A stretch of DNA of 64,000 bases from Glycine soja (lineage: Eukaryota; Streptophyta; Magnoliopsida; Fabales; Fabaceae): assembly GCF_004193775.1 (NCBI RefSeq), contig NC_041011.1:44275167-44339166 (forward strand), written 5' to 3'. The translations under genes and the position numbers were made by a program. This document shows positions 11,266 to 23,684 of the stretch, piece after piece; position 1 is the stretch's first letter; each line of letters begins with the position of its first letter. The notes under the pieces are model-generated. The model had not been told where the DNA came from, did not search any database, and worked only from the letters and a program-made list of their open reading frames with translations.

Positions 11266-14200
11266 ATGGGGTATCTGTATCTCTTGCTGCTTCTATGTTT
11301 TTCTTCCTTGTTATATGCTGCTTCTGCATTGAACTCTGATGGTTTGGCTTTGTTGTCCCTCTTGAGGGATTGGACTACTGTGCCTAGTGACATAAACTCC
11401 ACATGGAGGTTGTCTGATTCCACTCCATGCTCATCTTGGGCAGGAGTGCATTGTGATAATGCCAACAATGTGGTTTCTCTAAACCTCACTAGTTATTCGA
11501 TTTTGGGTCAATTAGGACCTGATCTTGGACGTTTGGTTCACTTGCAAACCATAGACTTATCATATAATGATTTCTTTGGGAAAATCCCCCCAGAATTAGA
11601 GAACTGTAGCATGCTTGAGTACTTGAACCTTTCTGTAAACAACTTTAGCGGAGGAATACCTGAGAGCTTCAAAAGCTTGCAAAATTTGAAGCATATATAC
11701 CTTTTATCTAATCACCTTAATGGTGAAATTCCTGAATCCTTGTTTGAAATTTCTCACCTGGAAGAAGTGGATCTTAGCAGAAACAGTTTAACTGGTTCAA
11801 TCCCCTTAAGTGTTGGGAATATCACTAAGCTTGTCACTCTGGATCTTTCTTATAATCAGTTGTCAGGGACAATTCCAATATCCATTGGAAATTGTAGTAA
11901 CTTAGAGAATCTGTATTTGGAAAGGAATCAATTAGAGGGAGTTATTCCTGAGAGTCTAAATAATCTCAAAAATCTTCAAGAGTTATATCTCAATTATAAT
12001 AACCTTGGAGGTACTGTTCAATTGGGATCTGGATATTGCAAAAAGTTGTCTATTTTGAGTATTTCTTACAATAACTTTAGTGGGGGTATACCATCAAGCT
12101 TGGGGAATTGTAGTGGTCTAATAGAGTTTTATGCTTCAGGGAATAACTTAGTTGGCACTATACCATCAACCTTCGGCCTCCTGCCCAACCTTTCTATGTT
12201 ATTCATTCCGGAGAACCTATTGTCAGGGAAAATACCTCCACAGATTGGTAATTGCAAATCACTGAAAGAGTTGAGTTTGAATTCCAATCAACTTGAAGGA
12301 GAAATTCCAAGCGAATTAGGAAACTTGAGTAAATTGCGTGATCTTAGATTGTTTGAAAACCATTTGACAGGAGAAATTCCACTTGGCATATGGAAAATTC
12401 AAAGCCTTGAGCAGATCCATATGTACATTAATAACCTCTCGGGCGAGCTACCACTTGAGATGACAGAGCTTAAACATCTTAAGAATGTCTCCTTGTTTAA
12501 CAACCAGTTCTCCGGAGTCATACCTCAAAGCTTAGGAATCAATAGCAGTTTGGTGGTGTTAGATTTTATGTATAATAATTTCACTGGTACCCTCCCACCA
12601 AATCTTTGTTTTGGAAAGCACCTGGTCAGGCTGAATATGGGTGGCAATCAATTTATTGGCAGCATACCTCCTGATGTAGGAAGGTGTACAACTCTTACAA
12701 GGTTGAGACTTGAAGATAATAATTTAACTGGGGCACTTCCTGATTTTGAAACTAATCCAAACCTCTCTTACATGAGCATCAACAACAACAATATCAGTGG
12801 AGCAATTCCATCAAGTTTGGGAAACTGCACAAATCTCTCTCTTTTAGATTTGTCCATGAACAGCTTGACGGGTCTTGTACCTTCAGAGCTAGGAAACCTT
12901 GTGAATCTTCAGACTTTGGATCTTTCTCACAATAACTTGCAAGGTCCTTTGCCACATCAGCTGTCAAACTGTGCCAAAATGATCAAGTTTAATGTCGGAT
13001 TCAATTCTTTGAATGGTTCGGTTCCTTCAAGTTTTCAGAGCTGGACAACATTAACAACTTTAATTCTCTCAGAGAATCGTTTTAATGGTGGTATTCCAGC
13101 TTTCTTGTCAGAATTTAAAAAGCTCAACGAGTTACGACTTGGTGGAAATACGTTTGGAGGAAACATTCCTAGATCAATTGGAGAATTGGTGAATTTGATA
13201 TATGAGCTAAATTTAAGTGCTAATGGGCTGATAGGTGAACTTCCTAGGGAGATTGGAAACCTGAAGAATCTGCTAAGCCTGGATCTATCTTGGAACAATT
13301 TGACAGGAAGTATACAAGTTCTTGATGAGCTCAGTTCATTATCTGAATTCAACATCTCATTTAATTCTTTTGAAGGTCCTGTGCCACAACAGCTAACAAC
13401 ATTACCAAATTCTTCTTTATCATTTTTGGGCAATCCTGGTCTGTGTGACTCGAATTTCACTGTGAGCAGCTATTTACAGCCATGTAGCACAAATTCAAAA
13501 AAGTCAAAAAAGCTGAGTAAAGTTGAAGCTGTGATGATAGCACTTGGATCCTTAGTATTTGTTGTTCTGCTGCTGGGGTTAATCTGTATATTCTTTATCA
13601 GAAAAATTAAGCAGGAAGCCATAATCATTGAGGAGGATGATTTTCCAACACTTCTTAATGAAGTAATGGAAGCGACAGAAAATCTAAATGATCAATATAT
13701 TATTGGCAGAGGAGCTCAAGGAGTGGTTTACAAAGCAGCAATAGGTCCAGACAAAATTTTGGCTATAAAGAAATTTGTATTTGCTCATGATGAAGGGAAA
13801 AGCTCAAGCATGACCAGAGAAATTCAAACCATTGGAAAGATTAGGCATCGAAATTTGGTCAAATTGGAAGGGTGCTGGTTGAGAGAAAACTATGGTCTAA
13901 TTGCATACAAATACATGCCAAATGGAAGCCTTCATGGTGCTTTGCATGAGAGGAATCCACCATACTCCTTAGAATGGAATGTCCGGAATAGGATAGCTCT
14001 TGGAATTGCTCATGGATTGGCTTATCTCCATTATGACTGTGATCCTGTCATAGTGCACAGAGACATCAAAACCAGCAATATACTTCTAGATTCTGACATG
14101 GAGCCTCATATTGCAGATTTTGGTATTTCCAAGCTTTTAGATCAGCCTTCTACCTCAACACAGTCGTCATCTGTTACTGGTACACTTGGATATATAGCAC

Positions 14201-14635
14201 CAGGTAATTCTTATCCACCAGTCCATATGATTTTAACTGCATCTTTTTTTTTTTGTTACATAACAGCGTCTTTTATTCCCAAATCCTCCTAATAACATGT
14301 TTAAATGTTGGTATGTTACAGAGAAATCCTATACAACAACAAAGGGTAAGGAATCTGATGTATACAGTTATGGGGTAGTTTTGCTGGAACTGATATCCAG
14401 AAAGAAGCCATTGGATGCATCATTTATGGAAGGGACGGATATAGTTAATTGGGCTAGATCTGTCTGGGAGGAAACAGGAGTTATTGACGAAATTGTTGAT
14501 CCAGAGATGGCTGATGAAATTTCAAATTCTGATGTGATGAAACAAGTTGCCAAGGTGCTTTTGGTGGCTTTGAGATGCACATTAAAGGATCCACGCAAGA
14601 GACCTACGATGAGGGATGTTATCAAGCATTTGTAG
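11266..14635 (+). CDS. LRR receptor-like kinase, PEPR1/PEPR2 type
   Basis: Two exons, 11266-14203 and 14322-14635, encode 1083 residues. The ATG at 11266 is chosen because it begins a signal peptide (MGYLYLLLLL..., cleavage near residue 21); the open frame upstream has no ATG. Next come a cysteine-capped LRR N-terminus, about 25 plasma-membrane-type LRRs (roughly residues 68-715), a transmembrane helix near 753-776 and a kinase domain from about 805. The kinase looks active: GRGAQGVVYKA loop, Lys at about 835, HRD at 931-933 and DFG at 951-953. The intron splits GYIAP/E as in PEPR genes, and the ESDVYSYGVVLLEL and TDIVNWARSVWEE segments fit that clade. PEPRs sense plant elicitor peptides at the plasma membrane and amplify immunity. 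The protein stops at RPTMRDVIKHL, and a one-base shift would add a short family-like tail. Confidence 0.93.
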
Positions 14636-15914
14636 AGATGCTAAAAAAGATGTTCTAGTTTGCTTAAGGCTTATTTATAACTTGTATAATCATGAAAAAG
14701 TTTTATTATGTTTTGCCTCTCTGGTTTTGGTTCTAGTGTACAAAGTTTATGTTCTATTCAATCACATGCATTTATTTGTGTATAGATAGGGAAACAAAAT
14801 TATATTGAGATTGGATGGAGTTCAATATTAAATCGTTCACAGCTGACGATGCATACAAAAACTTGCACATGCTATAAGTCTATAACTATGACTTTGAGTA
14901 GTTAATTTTGCTCTAAACTTGGAGTTATAGTTTTGGGAAATTTACTGCAAAAGAAATTTCAAATTAAGGTTTTTTCCGGCCCAAACTCAAGGATGGGGGA
15001 AAGATACTCTGAGTTCAATGGGAATCAGGTGAATCTTCAATGGTGGTCTTTTGTGTTCTCTGCATCGGAGGGAATGTATGAAGTCAGTGAGAGTTAACGT
15101 AAAGCGGCTAAAGATGATACTTTGCATACCTTTTTTAGGCTAAGTTTAAGGCTTTTCTCGGTGTGTGCTTCGCTGTTCTATTGAAGGCAGGTCATGAAGC
15201 CGGTGAAGTTTTCGCCGGTGGAGGGACGGTGTGGCTGCGGCGGTTGGGGGGTTCATAACCGGAAGTGGGGTGTCATTTGCCCTTTTTCTTTTGTTCTGCG
15301 ATTTGCGTTTTTGGCGGTTTATGATTGCCAATATCTTAAAAATTATTAATAGTGTTTTAAATATGAAAAGAATAAAATTTTATTTTAAAGATTTTGTTCT
15401 CGATGTTCTTAAGAAATTGATTAAGAAATTAAAACGAAAAAAATATTTATTATAGTATAAAAAATTATAAATAGCATAATTTTATGTATTTTAATAAAAA
15501 AACCACAATTAATTTTTTAACATATCTCTTAAGAATATGATTGATATTTATATTTTTTAAAAGGTTAGAAACAAATCTTGGGAGGAGAATATGGATACCC
15601 AACTTAAAAAATAGTGTATGCTCTATTTGACGGAGATTAATCTCTGTAATAAATATTTCTTATTAATATTATGATTAAGAAAATTTAAATAAACAAAGGA
15701 GCCAAAGTGTATTTACTATTTTATCCTAAAATAAAATGTAGAGCCAATGAAACATTGAGTCATCAGCAAAAAGTGCAACACTAATTAGGGTTCTCCAGTC
15801 CCAGGAGTGAGGAGATTTATGAATTTATCATTCATTAGAAATGGGATCAGTTGATTTCCCTCATTTTCTGCCTTATACAATCATACTGTGATTCCTACAT
15901 CCATATATGTTATC
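14636..15914. other. Intergenic region between the kinase and the glycosyltransferase
   Basis: This stretch contains the kinase 3' untranslated region, a short GC-richer patch near 15170-15260, and the probable promoter of the glycosyltransferase. Small open frames here have no recognisable domain. Confidence 0.5.
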
Positions 15915-17369
15915 ATGAATTCCTCTGAATCAAGCCAACAACATGTTCTCCCCAATCCAACAACAACCCAACCCTTCATATCAAAATTCAGAAAATTTAC
16001 AATTCACACACTTTCCTTATTGGTTCTCTTTACAGCAATCTATTTGGGATTCACAAGAACAAACTACTTCAAAGTTCACTTTTTGAAATACTCCCTCACA
16101 TCACCACCACCCCCTTTTCATGCAATTGGGTCTCTCTTTTCACCCCCCAAACCAGTTTCTTTCCCCTCCCATTGTGTGCTATGGATGGCCCCCTTTCTTT
16201 CAGGTGGTGGGTATAGCTCAGAAGGTTGGTCCTATGTTTTGGCCCTTCATGGCCACAGAAAAATGCAATCTTTTAGGTTGGCAATTGAGCACCATGGTGA
16301 TCTTGAATCTCTTGAGTTTTGGGAGGGTTTGCCACATGATATGAAGAACTTGGCAAGTGAGTTGTATCAAAATCAATGTAGAATGAATGAGACAATTGTG
16401 ATTTGCCACAGTGAACCTGGTGCTTGGTACCCTCCACTGTTTGAAACCTTTCCATGCCCTCCATCTTCTTACCATGATTTCAAGTCTGTGATTGGCAGGA
16501 CTATGTTTGAGACCGATAGGGTGAACGATGAACACGTGGAGCGCTGTAATAGAATGGACTATGTTTGGGTTCCTACAGAGTTTCACAAGTCTACATTTGT
16601 GCAAAGTGGGGTTCATCCTTCCAAGGTGGTGAAGATTGTTCAACCTGTTGATGTGGAGTTCTTTGATCCTGTGAGGTACAAGCCATTGGATCTTGCTTCT
16701 AGAGCAAAACTTGTCTTAGGTTCTGGTGTGAGGAAGAGTTTTGTGTTTCTAAGTGTCTTCAAGTGGGAGTATAGAAAAGGGTGGGATGTGTTGTTGAAAT
16801 CATACTTGAAGGAATTCTCACAGGATGATAGGGTTGCTTTGTACTTGTTAACAAATCCTTATCATACCGACAGGGATTTCGGGAACAAGATATTGGATTT
16901 TGTGGAGAGTTCTGATATGGTAGAACCAGTTAGTGGTTGGGCTTCAGTGTATGTGATTGATACCCACATAGCATCGAGGGAGTTTCCGAGAGTTTACAGG
17001 GCAGCTGATGCTTTTGTTCTTCCTTCCAGAGGGGAAGGATGGGGGAGACCACTGGTGGAGGCCATGTCAATGGCATTGCCCGTGATTGCGACAAATTGGT
17101 CAGGACCAACTGAGTTTTTGACAGAGGATAATAGCTATCCACTGCCTGTGGATAGAATGAGTGAAGTAATAGAAGGTCCATTCAAGGGACACCTTTGGGC
17201 TGAACCTTCCGAGGATAAACTTCGGGTTTTTATGAGACAGGTGATGGATAATCTCACTGAGGCTACAGCTAAAGGCAGAAAGGCAAGGGATGACATGATA
17301 AGACGGTTCTCGCCTGAGATTGTGGCCGACATTGTTGCAGACCACATACAAAACATACTAGCGCAATGA
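15915..17369 (+). CDS. GT4-type glycosyltransferase, type II membrane protein
   Basis: A single exon encodes 484 residues. The ATG at 15915 is used; the frame is open for nine more codons upstream but without an ATG. Residues about 28-46 (FTIHTLSLLVLFTAIYLGF) form one membrane anchor, so a Golgi or ER lumenal enzyme is likely. The C-terminal half has glycosyltransferase group 1 features: KIVQPVDVEFFDP, SVFKWEYRKGWDVLLKSY, and the EGWGRPLVEAMSMALPVIA donor-binding segment with the E-x7-E pair near residues 374 and 382. It resembles the uncharacterised Arabidopsis At3g10630-type UDP-glycosyltransferase superfamily protein. The sugar donor and acceptor cannot be inferred. Confidence 0.88.
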   Translation: MNSSESSQQHVLPNPTTTQPFISKFRKFTIHTLSLLVLFTAIYLGFTRTNYFKVHFLKYSLTSPPPPFHAIGSLFSPPKPVSFPSHCVLWMAPFLSGGGYSSEGWSYVLALHGHRKMQSFRLAIEHHGDLESLEFWEGLPHDMKNLASELYQNQCRMNETIVICHSEPGAWYPPLFETFPCPPSSYHDFKSVIGRTMFETDRVNDEHVERCNRMDYVWVPTEFHKSTFVQSGVHPSKVVKIVQPVDVEFFDPVRYKPLDLASRAKLVLGSGVRKSFVFLSVFKWEYRKGWDVLLKSYLKEFSQDDRVALYLLTNPYHTDRDFGNKILDFVESSDMVEPVSGWASVYVIDTHIASREFPRVYRAADAFVLPSRGEGWGRPLVEAMSMALPVIATNWSGPTEFLTEDNSYPLPVDRMSEVIEGPFKGHLWAEPSEDKLRVFMRQVMDNLTEATAKGRKARDDMIRRFSPEIVADIVADHIQNILAQ

Positions 17370-20300
17370 GGACTGTGTTCTGGTTCTGGTTCTGGTTCTG
17401 TTTCCCCACTGCTGTTGTGCTCCAACTTTGTCTTGTGATTCACTAACAAGGAGATTGAGATTGTAAGTGTAAGTATTGTTTATTTTCAGGGAATGATTGA
17501 GGAACAGTAACTTAACCTCTGGAAGGTAATGTCTTCGATAGTTAGTTATTTTTCTTTCTGGGAATTTTCACTTAAGGGTTATGCATTTATGGAGGAACAC
17601 AATACTGTTTCTCATGGAAAATCTTCATCATTATGGAACGATATCTGGCTGTTTAGAATGGATTTTGATTTGATAAGATACACTACATTTATGCTTCCTC
17701 TTTTGATCTACTTGAAAGAAAAATATAACTTCGTCCTTGTGCAAATAATCTGATTTACTGAAGAGTAATGCTAGTGAAACACAACAATTATATAAAATGA
17801 TTTTATAATTATGTAAAAAATATTTTCTACTGTGTGCCCGTCGCACAAGATAAGAAGTCAAATAAAAAATTTGAATCAGATAATAAAGTATTTATTTTAG
17901 TTTATTGGGGTCACAAAAATCATTCACTCCTTTCTTTTTTAAGTAATTTAGATCATTTAGTAAATATATTTAATGTTTTCTTTCTATGTACCCACCAAAT
18001 AGACAACCCCCAAAAAATGAAAAGAACTCAAACTGTCTCACATTCATTGATCTATGATACAACCTTTCTAATCAATGATTCTGTGGACAGTTTTGTGTAA
18101 AGGTGACACAATTATCCAGCAACCTGCCATTCACTCAGTCCAACCATACATGAATTGTTACCAGTCATCGTTGGTATCAAGGGTTGAAATTGATCAGAAG
18201 ACCCATCTATTATATCTGCTTCTCTAAAATCTCTAAAGTATTGCACCTAATTCCTCTTTGTTAGTTTAAACACAGGAACATTTCTTTGGGATTAGAAATG
18301 CTGCAATTTAATCTGATTTTGCAGTTTGAGATTTGAGTCTGTAATAATTTGATTTGAATCAAGCAATTGTGAAGTATCTCAGTTGATATAGATTAAATTG
18401 CAAATTTCAAACAGTAGTCTCGAAGATATTATTGGGACCTTAGTTTTTGATTGTGGTTGTTCCATGTTGCCGTTGTTGAATAATGACTATGATCATGCTG
18501 TAGCCAACTAACTGGTTGTTCTGGTACAGGGTAGTAAGGTGCATTACATAGCCGTGGTTTCTAAGTCAATAAAAGATTGCTGCTCTGACGATCTTGTGTG
18601 CTCTTACTGTGCTTGTTTTGAACTTGCAAAATTCTGATTGAGCCATAATTATATGTTTGGTGCCGATAGATATTGAATGTTGTTTCAAAGTGCCTACAAT
18701 CCTCACTCATCCCATACAGTTATGTTTGAAGTTTTTTTCCAGACTTCCATGCACTCTCAATGTACCTGCAACATCATAATGCATAATATATTTATAAAAA
18801 GTTTGAAATATCTTTAACCTAGAAGAATTAATTTATCTTATGAAATTTCTCACCCGAGAATAGATTACATACATTCAATCTTATATGTACCATGAGTGCA
18901 TTGAAGTACAGTTACTTATCAAAGGACTAAATTAACAATTATTTCCATACTCCTAAGTCATAATTCAACAATAGTTGACTTACATTCCAACATGTGCTAA
19001 TTATGTAAATGAATCTGGAGTACGATTCTAACAAGTATCATTGATTTTTATCACAGATAATGTTTCTATTGTACTTAGGTCTTAAGCTCATGTGTTAGTT
19101 AGGTCCCTGAACTGACAGTGGTCAGTTAATTAGGTTCTCTGTTTCTGTTCATTAGTCCTAAAAGTGTATATATTATTAGGTTCTTGTACACTAATCAATA
19201 GTACAATTCTGGATCAATTTATCTCGCTCTCTGTATTTTTCTCTAACACTTACTAATTTCAACAATGTTCCAGCTTTTCCTGAAAACATTCTCAAGGTTC
19301 TGTTTCTTATTCCACCTGTTAAGTGTAAATAGAAAAGCACGTGGTGAAAATTAATTGCCCTGAATGGATCTGCTTTGATGATTTATATTTATGCTGCTAG
19401 ACTGCTGTTAATGGCTCTTAAAAGTTAATTTGTTACATTTGCATGATTGATAGGGTATTTAAACTGCTTATTGATAACTTAGTTAATACATTGTATGCTG
19501 TGAAGCATTACCAAGGATTCATGAGACAGATCTTACTCTTTCTTAATACACAGTTGTAGGAATTTGCTTTGGTATTAACTTCATTTTTTAACTGAAAGTC
19601 CATAGTAAGTGCTCTAACCTAATTTATTGATAAGATCTACATGTTATACTCATAGATTACCCTTGTTAAGTACTGCTCAGGTTAGAGATGCATTCTTGCT
19701 AAGAATGACCTCGTTTTCATGTCTAGCATTTGTGAGAAACTGGAATTCAGACTTAAAATGTGTTCTCTTCCTGAAAGCTGTTCCATCGTTGCTTTCAAAT
19801 AGAGAGTTCTTGATAAAAAAAATTCATCAGTTGCAACCTTGATTTCTTCATAAATAAGTTTGATTTGAAATTCATATTGGGTTGTCTACTTTAAAGTTTG
19901 AGCACGCAGAAAATCTTGAACTTGAGCTTTGTTTTCCCATCTAACATTTTCCTAACATCTTTCAATACGTGTAGTTTACTTCAGTTGTACTACTCTTTCA
20001 ATACGTGTATCAAATACATTTATCCAGAGACAAAAATCCTATCACAAATTTGAAACTTTCATTTATTCAACAAATCAGATATCACTTCTGAGTGGAAGCT
20101 CCATCTTACAACTGAGTGGAAGACTAAACATAGAGACTAAATTAAAGTTCAAGCCATAATAAAAATCAGTTTTGCTAATACTTTTATGTCTTTTTTAATT
20201 TCTACTGCTCTTTTAAGTGTATTTTGCAAAAAGCTTTTTTTCTTCTTAAAAGCTGGATTCAGTCCATCTCAGAAATAATATTTTACCAACAATTAGCAAT

Positions 20301-20599
20301 AAGTAATTTTGTGGAGCGATGCGAAGCTGAGATCTCAATACATAGTCACAAACTCGAGAACTAGCTTTGATTGATTCAATGGGGGCATAATATTACTAAC
20401 TAGGTGACATTGCTAGTCACTACATTCTAGCCATTGTCTGTTTTGAAATTCAATGGAGTGTCATGGTTTTGTTCTTAAGAGACATCTTGATAATGATAGT
20501 TAAGAGATGAGAGTATTTATAAATAACCTTTGATTTGATTTTAACTCTAAGTAATGTAGGATTTTTTAGTGTACATGAACAGAAACACACGAAAAATAA
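17370..20599. other. Gene-poor intergenic region
   Basis: The left part is the probable 3' untranslated region of the glycosyltransferase. The remaining 3 kb has no exon chain or RNA gene that can be supported. Short open frames at 17529-18100 and 19627-19842 have no recognisable domains. Confidence 0.45.
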
Positions 20600-21320
20600 A
20601 TTTCTCCATTGTCAAATATAAATTTCTCATTGTCTACTTTCGTGGATTGAAGAGTTTAATTACAAGATTAAAGTCTCATCTCAAAAATTCGATGGATTGA
20701 AATTGAAGGAATTCGGTTTCAAAATTAATGAATCATCTCAAGAATTCAATGCATTCTCATTGTCCACTTATGCAAATTGAAGGAATTCAATTATGAAGTT
20801 AAAATCTTATCTCAAATTAAAGTTTCATCTTTGAAATTCAATGCATTCTAATTGTGGGTCATGCAAATTAAAGGAATTTAGTTTCAAAATTAATGTATCG
20901 TCTCAGGAATTTAATGCATTTTCATTTTTCACTTGTGGAAATTGAAGGAATTCAATTACAAAATTAAAATCTTATCTCAAGAGTTAAAATCTGTCTTTGA
21001 AACTCAATCCAATCTCAGTGTGAGTCTATCGAAATTAAAGAAATTCAGTTTCAAAATTAATGTATCGTCTTAGGAATTCAATGCGTTCTCACTTGATAGA
21101 TGCAGTCTCATTGTCCATTTGTGCAAATTGAAGGAATTCAATTATAAAATTAAAATCTTATCTCAATAGTTAAAGTCTCGTCTTTGAAATTCAATGCATT
21201 CTCATTGCGGGCATACGCGAATTAAAGGAATTCAATTTCAAAATTAATGTATCATCTCAAGAATTCAATGCATTCTCTTTATGGCATGCGGAAATTAAAG
21301 GAACTCATTTTCAAAATTAA
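20600..21320. repeat. Tandem array of about 165-190-bp two-part units
   Basis: The phrase ATTGAAGGAATTCAATTA recurs at about 20778, 20941 and 21128, alternating with ATTAAAGGAATTYAGTTTCA. Each half-unit continues with AAAATTAAAATCTTATCTCA or AAAATTAATGTATCRTCTCA and then AATTCAATGCATTCTCATTG. The array therefore has about four degenerate units made of two related half-units of roughly 85 bp. Confidence 0.85.
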
Positions 21321-21329
21321 AAAACAAAA

Positions 21330-22240
21330 TTTGAAGAGGTTATGAGAGAGAAATTAAATATACAAATATTTCTCAATTTTTATTGAGGTTATTTATTGTT
21401 TCTTTGAATCTTTAACACTCACAGTGTATAATCATTAATGTTCAACATAACTTTTTAATATTATAATTATAAAACATTTATTATTTATTTAATATATCAC
21501 CCAATATAGAATTAGTTAAATATTTTTCTACCATCATTGCAACATTGCGCAAATCGAAGGAATCCAGTTACAAAATTAAAGCCAATCTTTGAAAATATGT
21601 CATGAGAGAGAAATTAATTTTACATTTTTTCTAATTTTTTTTTATTGAATTGGTTTATTGTTTCTTTTATTTGATTGAATCCAACAAAAAAATGTGTCAA
21701 AATATTAATGGACGTTAATATAATTTTTTTATATCGATGGTCTATAATAATTAAGTTATTATTATAATTCATATTTTAAATTTATTATAATTGTAAAACA
21801 TATTTATGATTCATTTAATACATTATCTAATATAGAGTTAATTCAATATTTTCGATCGACTTTTTCTGGTCTTGGTTTTATTGATGTTTCATCTACAAAA
21901 TTCAACGCATTCTCATTGTTGATTTGCACGAGTTGAAGGAATTTAATTACAAAATTCAATCCGTTCTTTGAAAAACGGCTATGAGAGAAAATAATTTACA
22001 AATATTTTTATATTTTTTATGGAAAATATTTATTGCTTCTTTAATTTTATTGAATTGAATAAAAAAAGAATGTGTAAAAATATTTGTGGATATTAAATAC
22101 ATTGATGGTGTATAATAATTAAATTTTTATTATAATATATTTTTTTAATTTTATTACAATTGTAGAATATATTTATTATTAATTTATATATTATATATTA
22201 CTTAAATGTTTAGTCACTAAGCATAGTCTTGAAAGGGCAT
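21330..22240. repeat. Dispersed repeats related to the 20.6-kb array
   Basis: Three successive blocks, starting near 21310, 21545 and 21920, each contain ATGAGAGAGAAATTAA or close variants. These are followed by an AT-rich part with TTTATTGTTTCTTT and a GTATAATAATTAA motif. The same order of motifs is seen at about 28850-28990 and partly at 44580-44700, next to the other copies of an unrecognised gene. Confidence 0.65.
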
Positions 22241-22689
22241 TGTATATTTTTTCTTTTTACAATTTAAAATTGATAGCCGTTACCTCATGGTTTTCTATTT
22301 ATAATCTAGAATCACTCTAACTTTCGTGTATTTCTTTGCCACCGATACTGAGACATTCTTCTTAAACCAAAAAATCTAGAATCACATTGTTTTAGCTTAA
22401 TAATGGATTTCTAGTTCTTGAATTTTGAATATGTAATTACATACTTTAATAGAGAGTTTTGTTGTTCATAATGTTTACCTTCAACTCAAGCAAAATTATT
22501 TTCAATAAAAAATACTTATGATTTCTATGATCAGAAGATGGAGAAACTCATAAATAGAAACAACTAAATTTGATTGTTAATGAGCAAAAATAACATTTTG
22601 ATCTGTAACTTCATTTCGTCATTGTTGACATTGCCACTATCATTCTGAACTTTATTCCCAGTGTAATGTTTTTGGTCACAAAACAATTA

Positions 22690-22830
22690 ATTAAAAATAT
22701 CAGGAGGAAAAGCTTTGACACTCAGTGGTCTTTGGAATTTTTGCGACCTCTTGATATTTTTAATGAACCGTTTTGTGAAAGCATTACACCGAAAAAACAA
22801 ATCAAAATCAATATGACAGTGTGGCAATGT
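22690..22830 (+). pseudogene. Decayed copy of the unrecognised 29.3-kb gene, exon 1
   Basis: The translation LEFLRPLDIFNEPFCESIT aligns with KVKFLLPPYLLNELFGESLT of the intact-looking gene at 29264, and nucleotide similarity is visible in the same stretch. The original start region and the downstream exons are not preserved here, and a LINE fragment follows. It is one of three related copies. Confidence 0.5.
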
Positions 22831-22919
22831 CATCATGGCGAGATGGAGTCAATGTTCATGCTATTGTTTCTACTCATTAACCACAAATCATGTCCTAATT
22901 ATGAGTTTCTACCCTCTTA

Positions 22920-23219
22920 ACATAGACTTAACTTCTAGCTACCTACATGGGGACATAGTTTTAGAGATCAGAGGAATGCTGCATCGTGATTGCACCATGT
23001 CGTTTTCAGTTATTCCCCAAGAGGAGAATTCAGTGGCTGGTAAGTTAGCTATAGATCGGTGGGGAGTGAATCAGAATAGTGCTCTTACAATTTGGGATGA
23101 GGCTCCTAAGTTTGCTTTAGATATCTTATGTTTCGGCTAAACACCCTTAGGGTGGGCTAGTTTCTTTGTTTGCTTTAGTTCTTTTTTGCATTCATTTCTG
23201 TAGCAAAAAAAAAAAAAAT
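22920..23219 (+). mobile_element. 5'-truncated LINE 3' end (RNase H-like tail and poly(A))
   Basis: The frame through 22940-23140 reads like the C-terminus of a plant non-LTR retrotransposon ORF2: VLEIRGMLHRDCTMSFSVIP, then QEENSVAGKLAIDRWG, then a terminal APKFALDILCFG and stop. This matches the usual layout of an RNase H-like region followed by a short tail. A short T-rich 3' end and a run of about 14 A at 23205-23218 follow, as expected for retrotransposition. The left boundary and target duplication are not resolved. Confidence 0.6.
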
Positions 23220-23684
23220 ACTTAAAAGTTTGTAAAAAAAATACATTAAATTATATAATTCATTTGTTTAATCACAATCGGTCATCTATGCATTATCAAT
23301 TTAAATGTTCATAAATTTTACAATGCAATGTTACAATATTTCCTTGTACCAAAAGAGTCTTGCCTAATTAGTTCAACATAGTGTGTGAGTTTTATAAAAC
23401 TTCTGATATCATATTCAATTCCTATGAATAAGAAAAAACAATACTTCATCATGACAAAAACAGCGGACAGATGCAAATGCAATACATTGCACAACAATTT
23501 TCATGACAATACATATTTCATTCAGACAAAATAAACAGCCCTCTTCTCCCGCCCTATGGGTTATTATGGCCAAGAGGAGAAAAAAGAGAATAATGGTCTC
23601 GTTAGTTAATTGGAATACATTCTTTTTAAAGCAGCCCTCATAATCACCCAAGGCATCAGTAACAATTTCAGCCAAAGATAAGAT
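23220..23684. other. Intergenic DNA and Nudix gene 3' region
   Basis: AT-rich sequence containing the probable 3' untranslated region of the minus-strand Nudix gene. No other gene is seen. Confidence 0.5.

Noticed and set aside
13035..13460. 141-codon minus-strand frame inside the LRR kinase
   Set aside because: Antisense shadow of an LRR-coding exon; the plus strand has a complete, well-conserved product.
16218..16643. 141-codon minus-strand frame inside the glycosyltransferase
   Set aside because: Antisense shadow of a conserved coding exon, with no domain of its own.
17135..17449. 104-codon minus-strand frame with a Glu-Pro repeat
   Set aside because: The repeat comes from a short GGTTCTGGTTCT run just after the glycosyltransferase stop; the rest is antisense to that gene.
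20600..21320. CRISPR-like array
   Set aside because: This is a plant nuclear region; units are degenerate, contiguous and lack unique spacers between short identical repeats.
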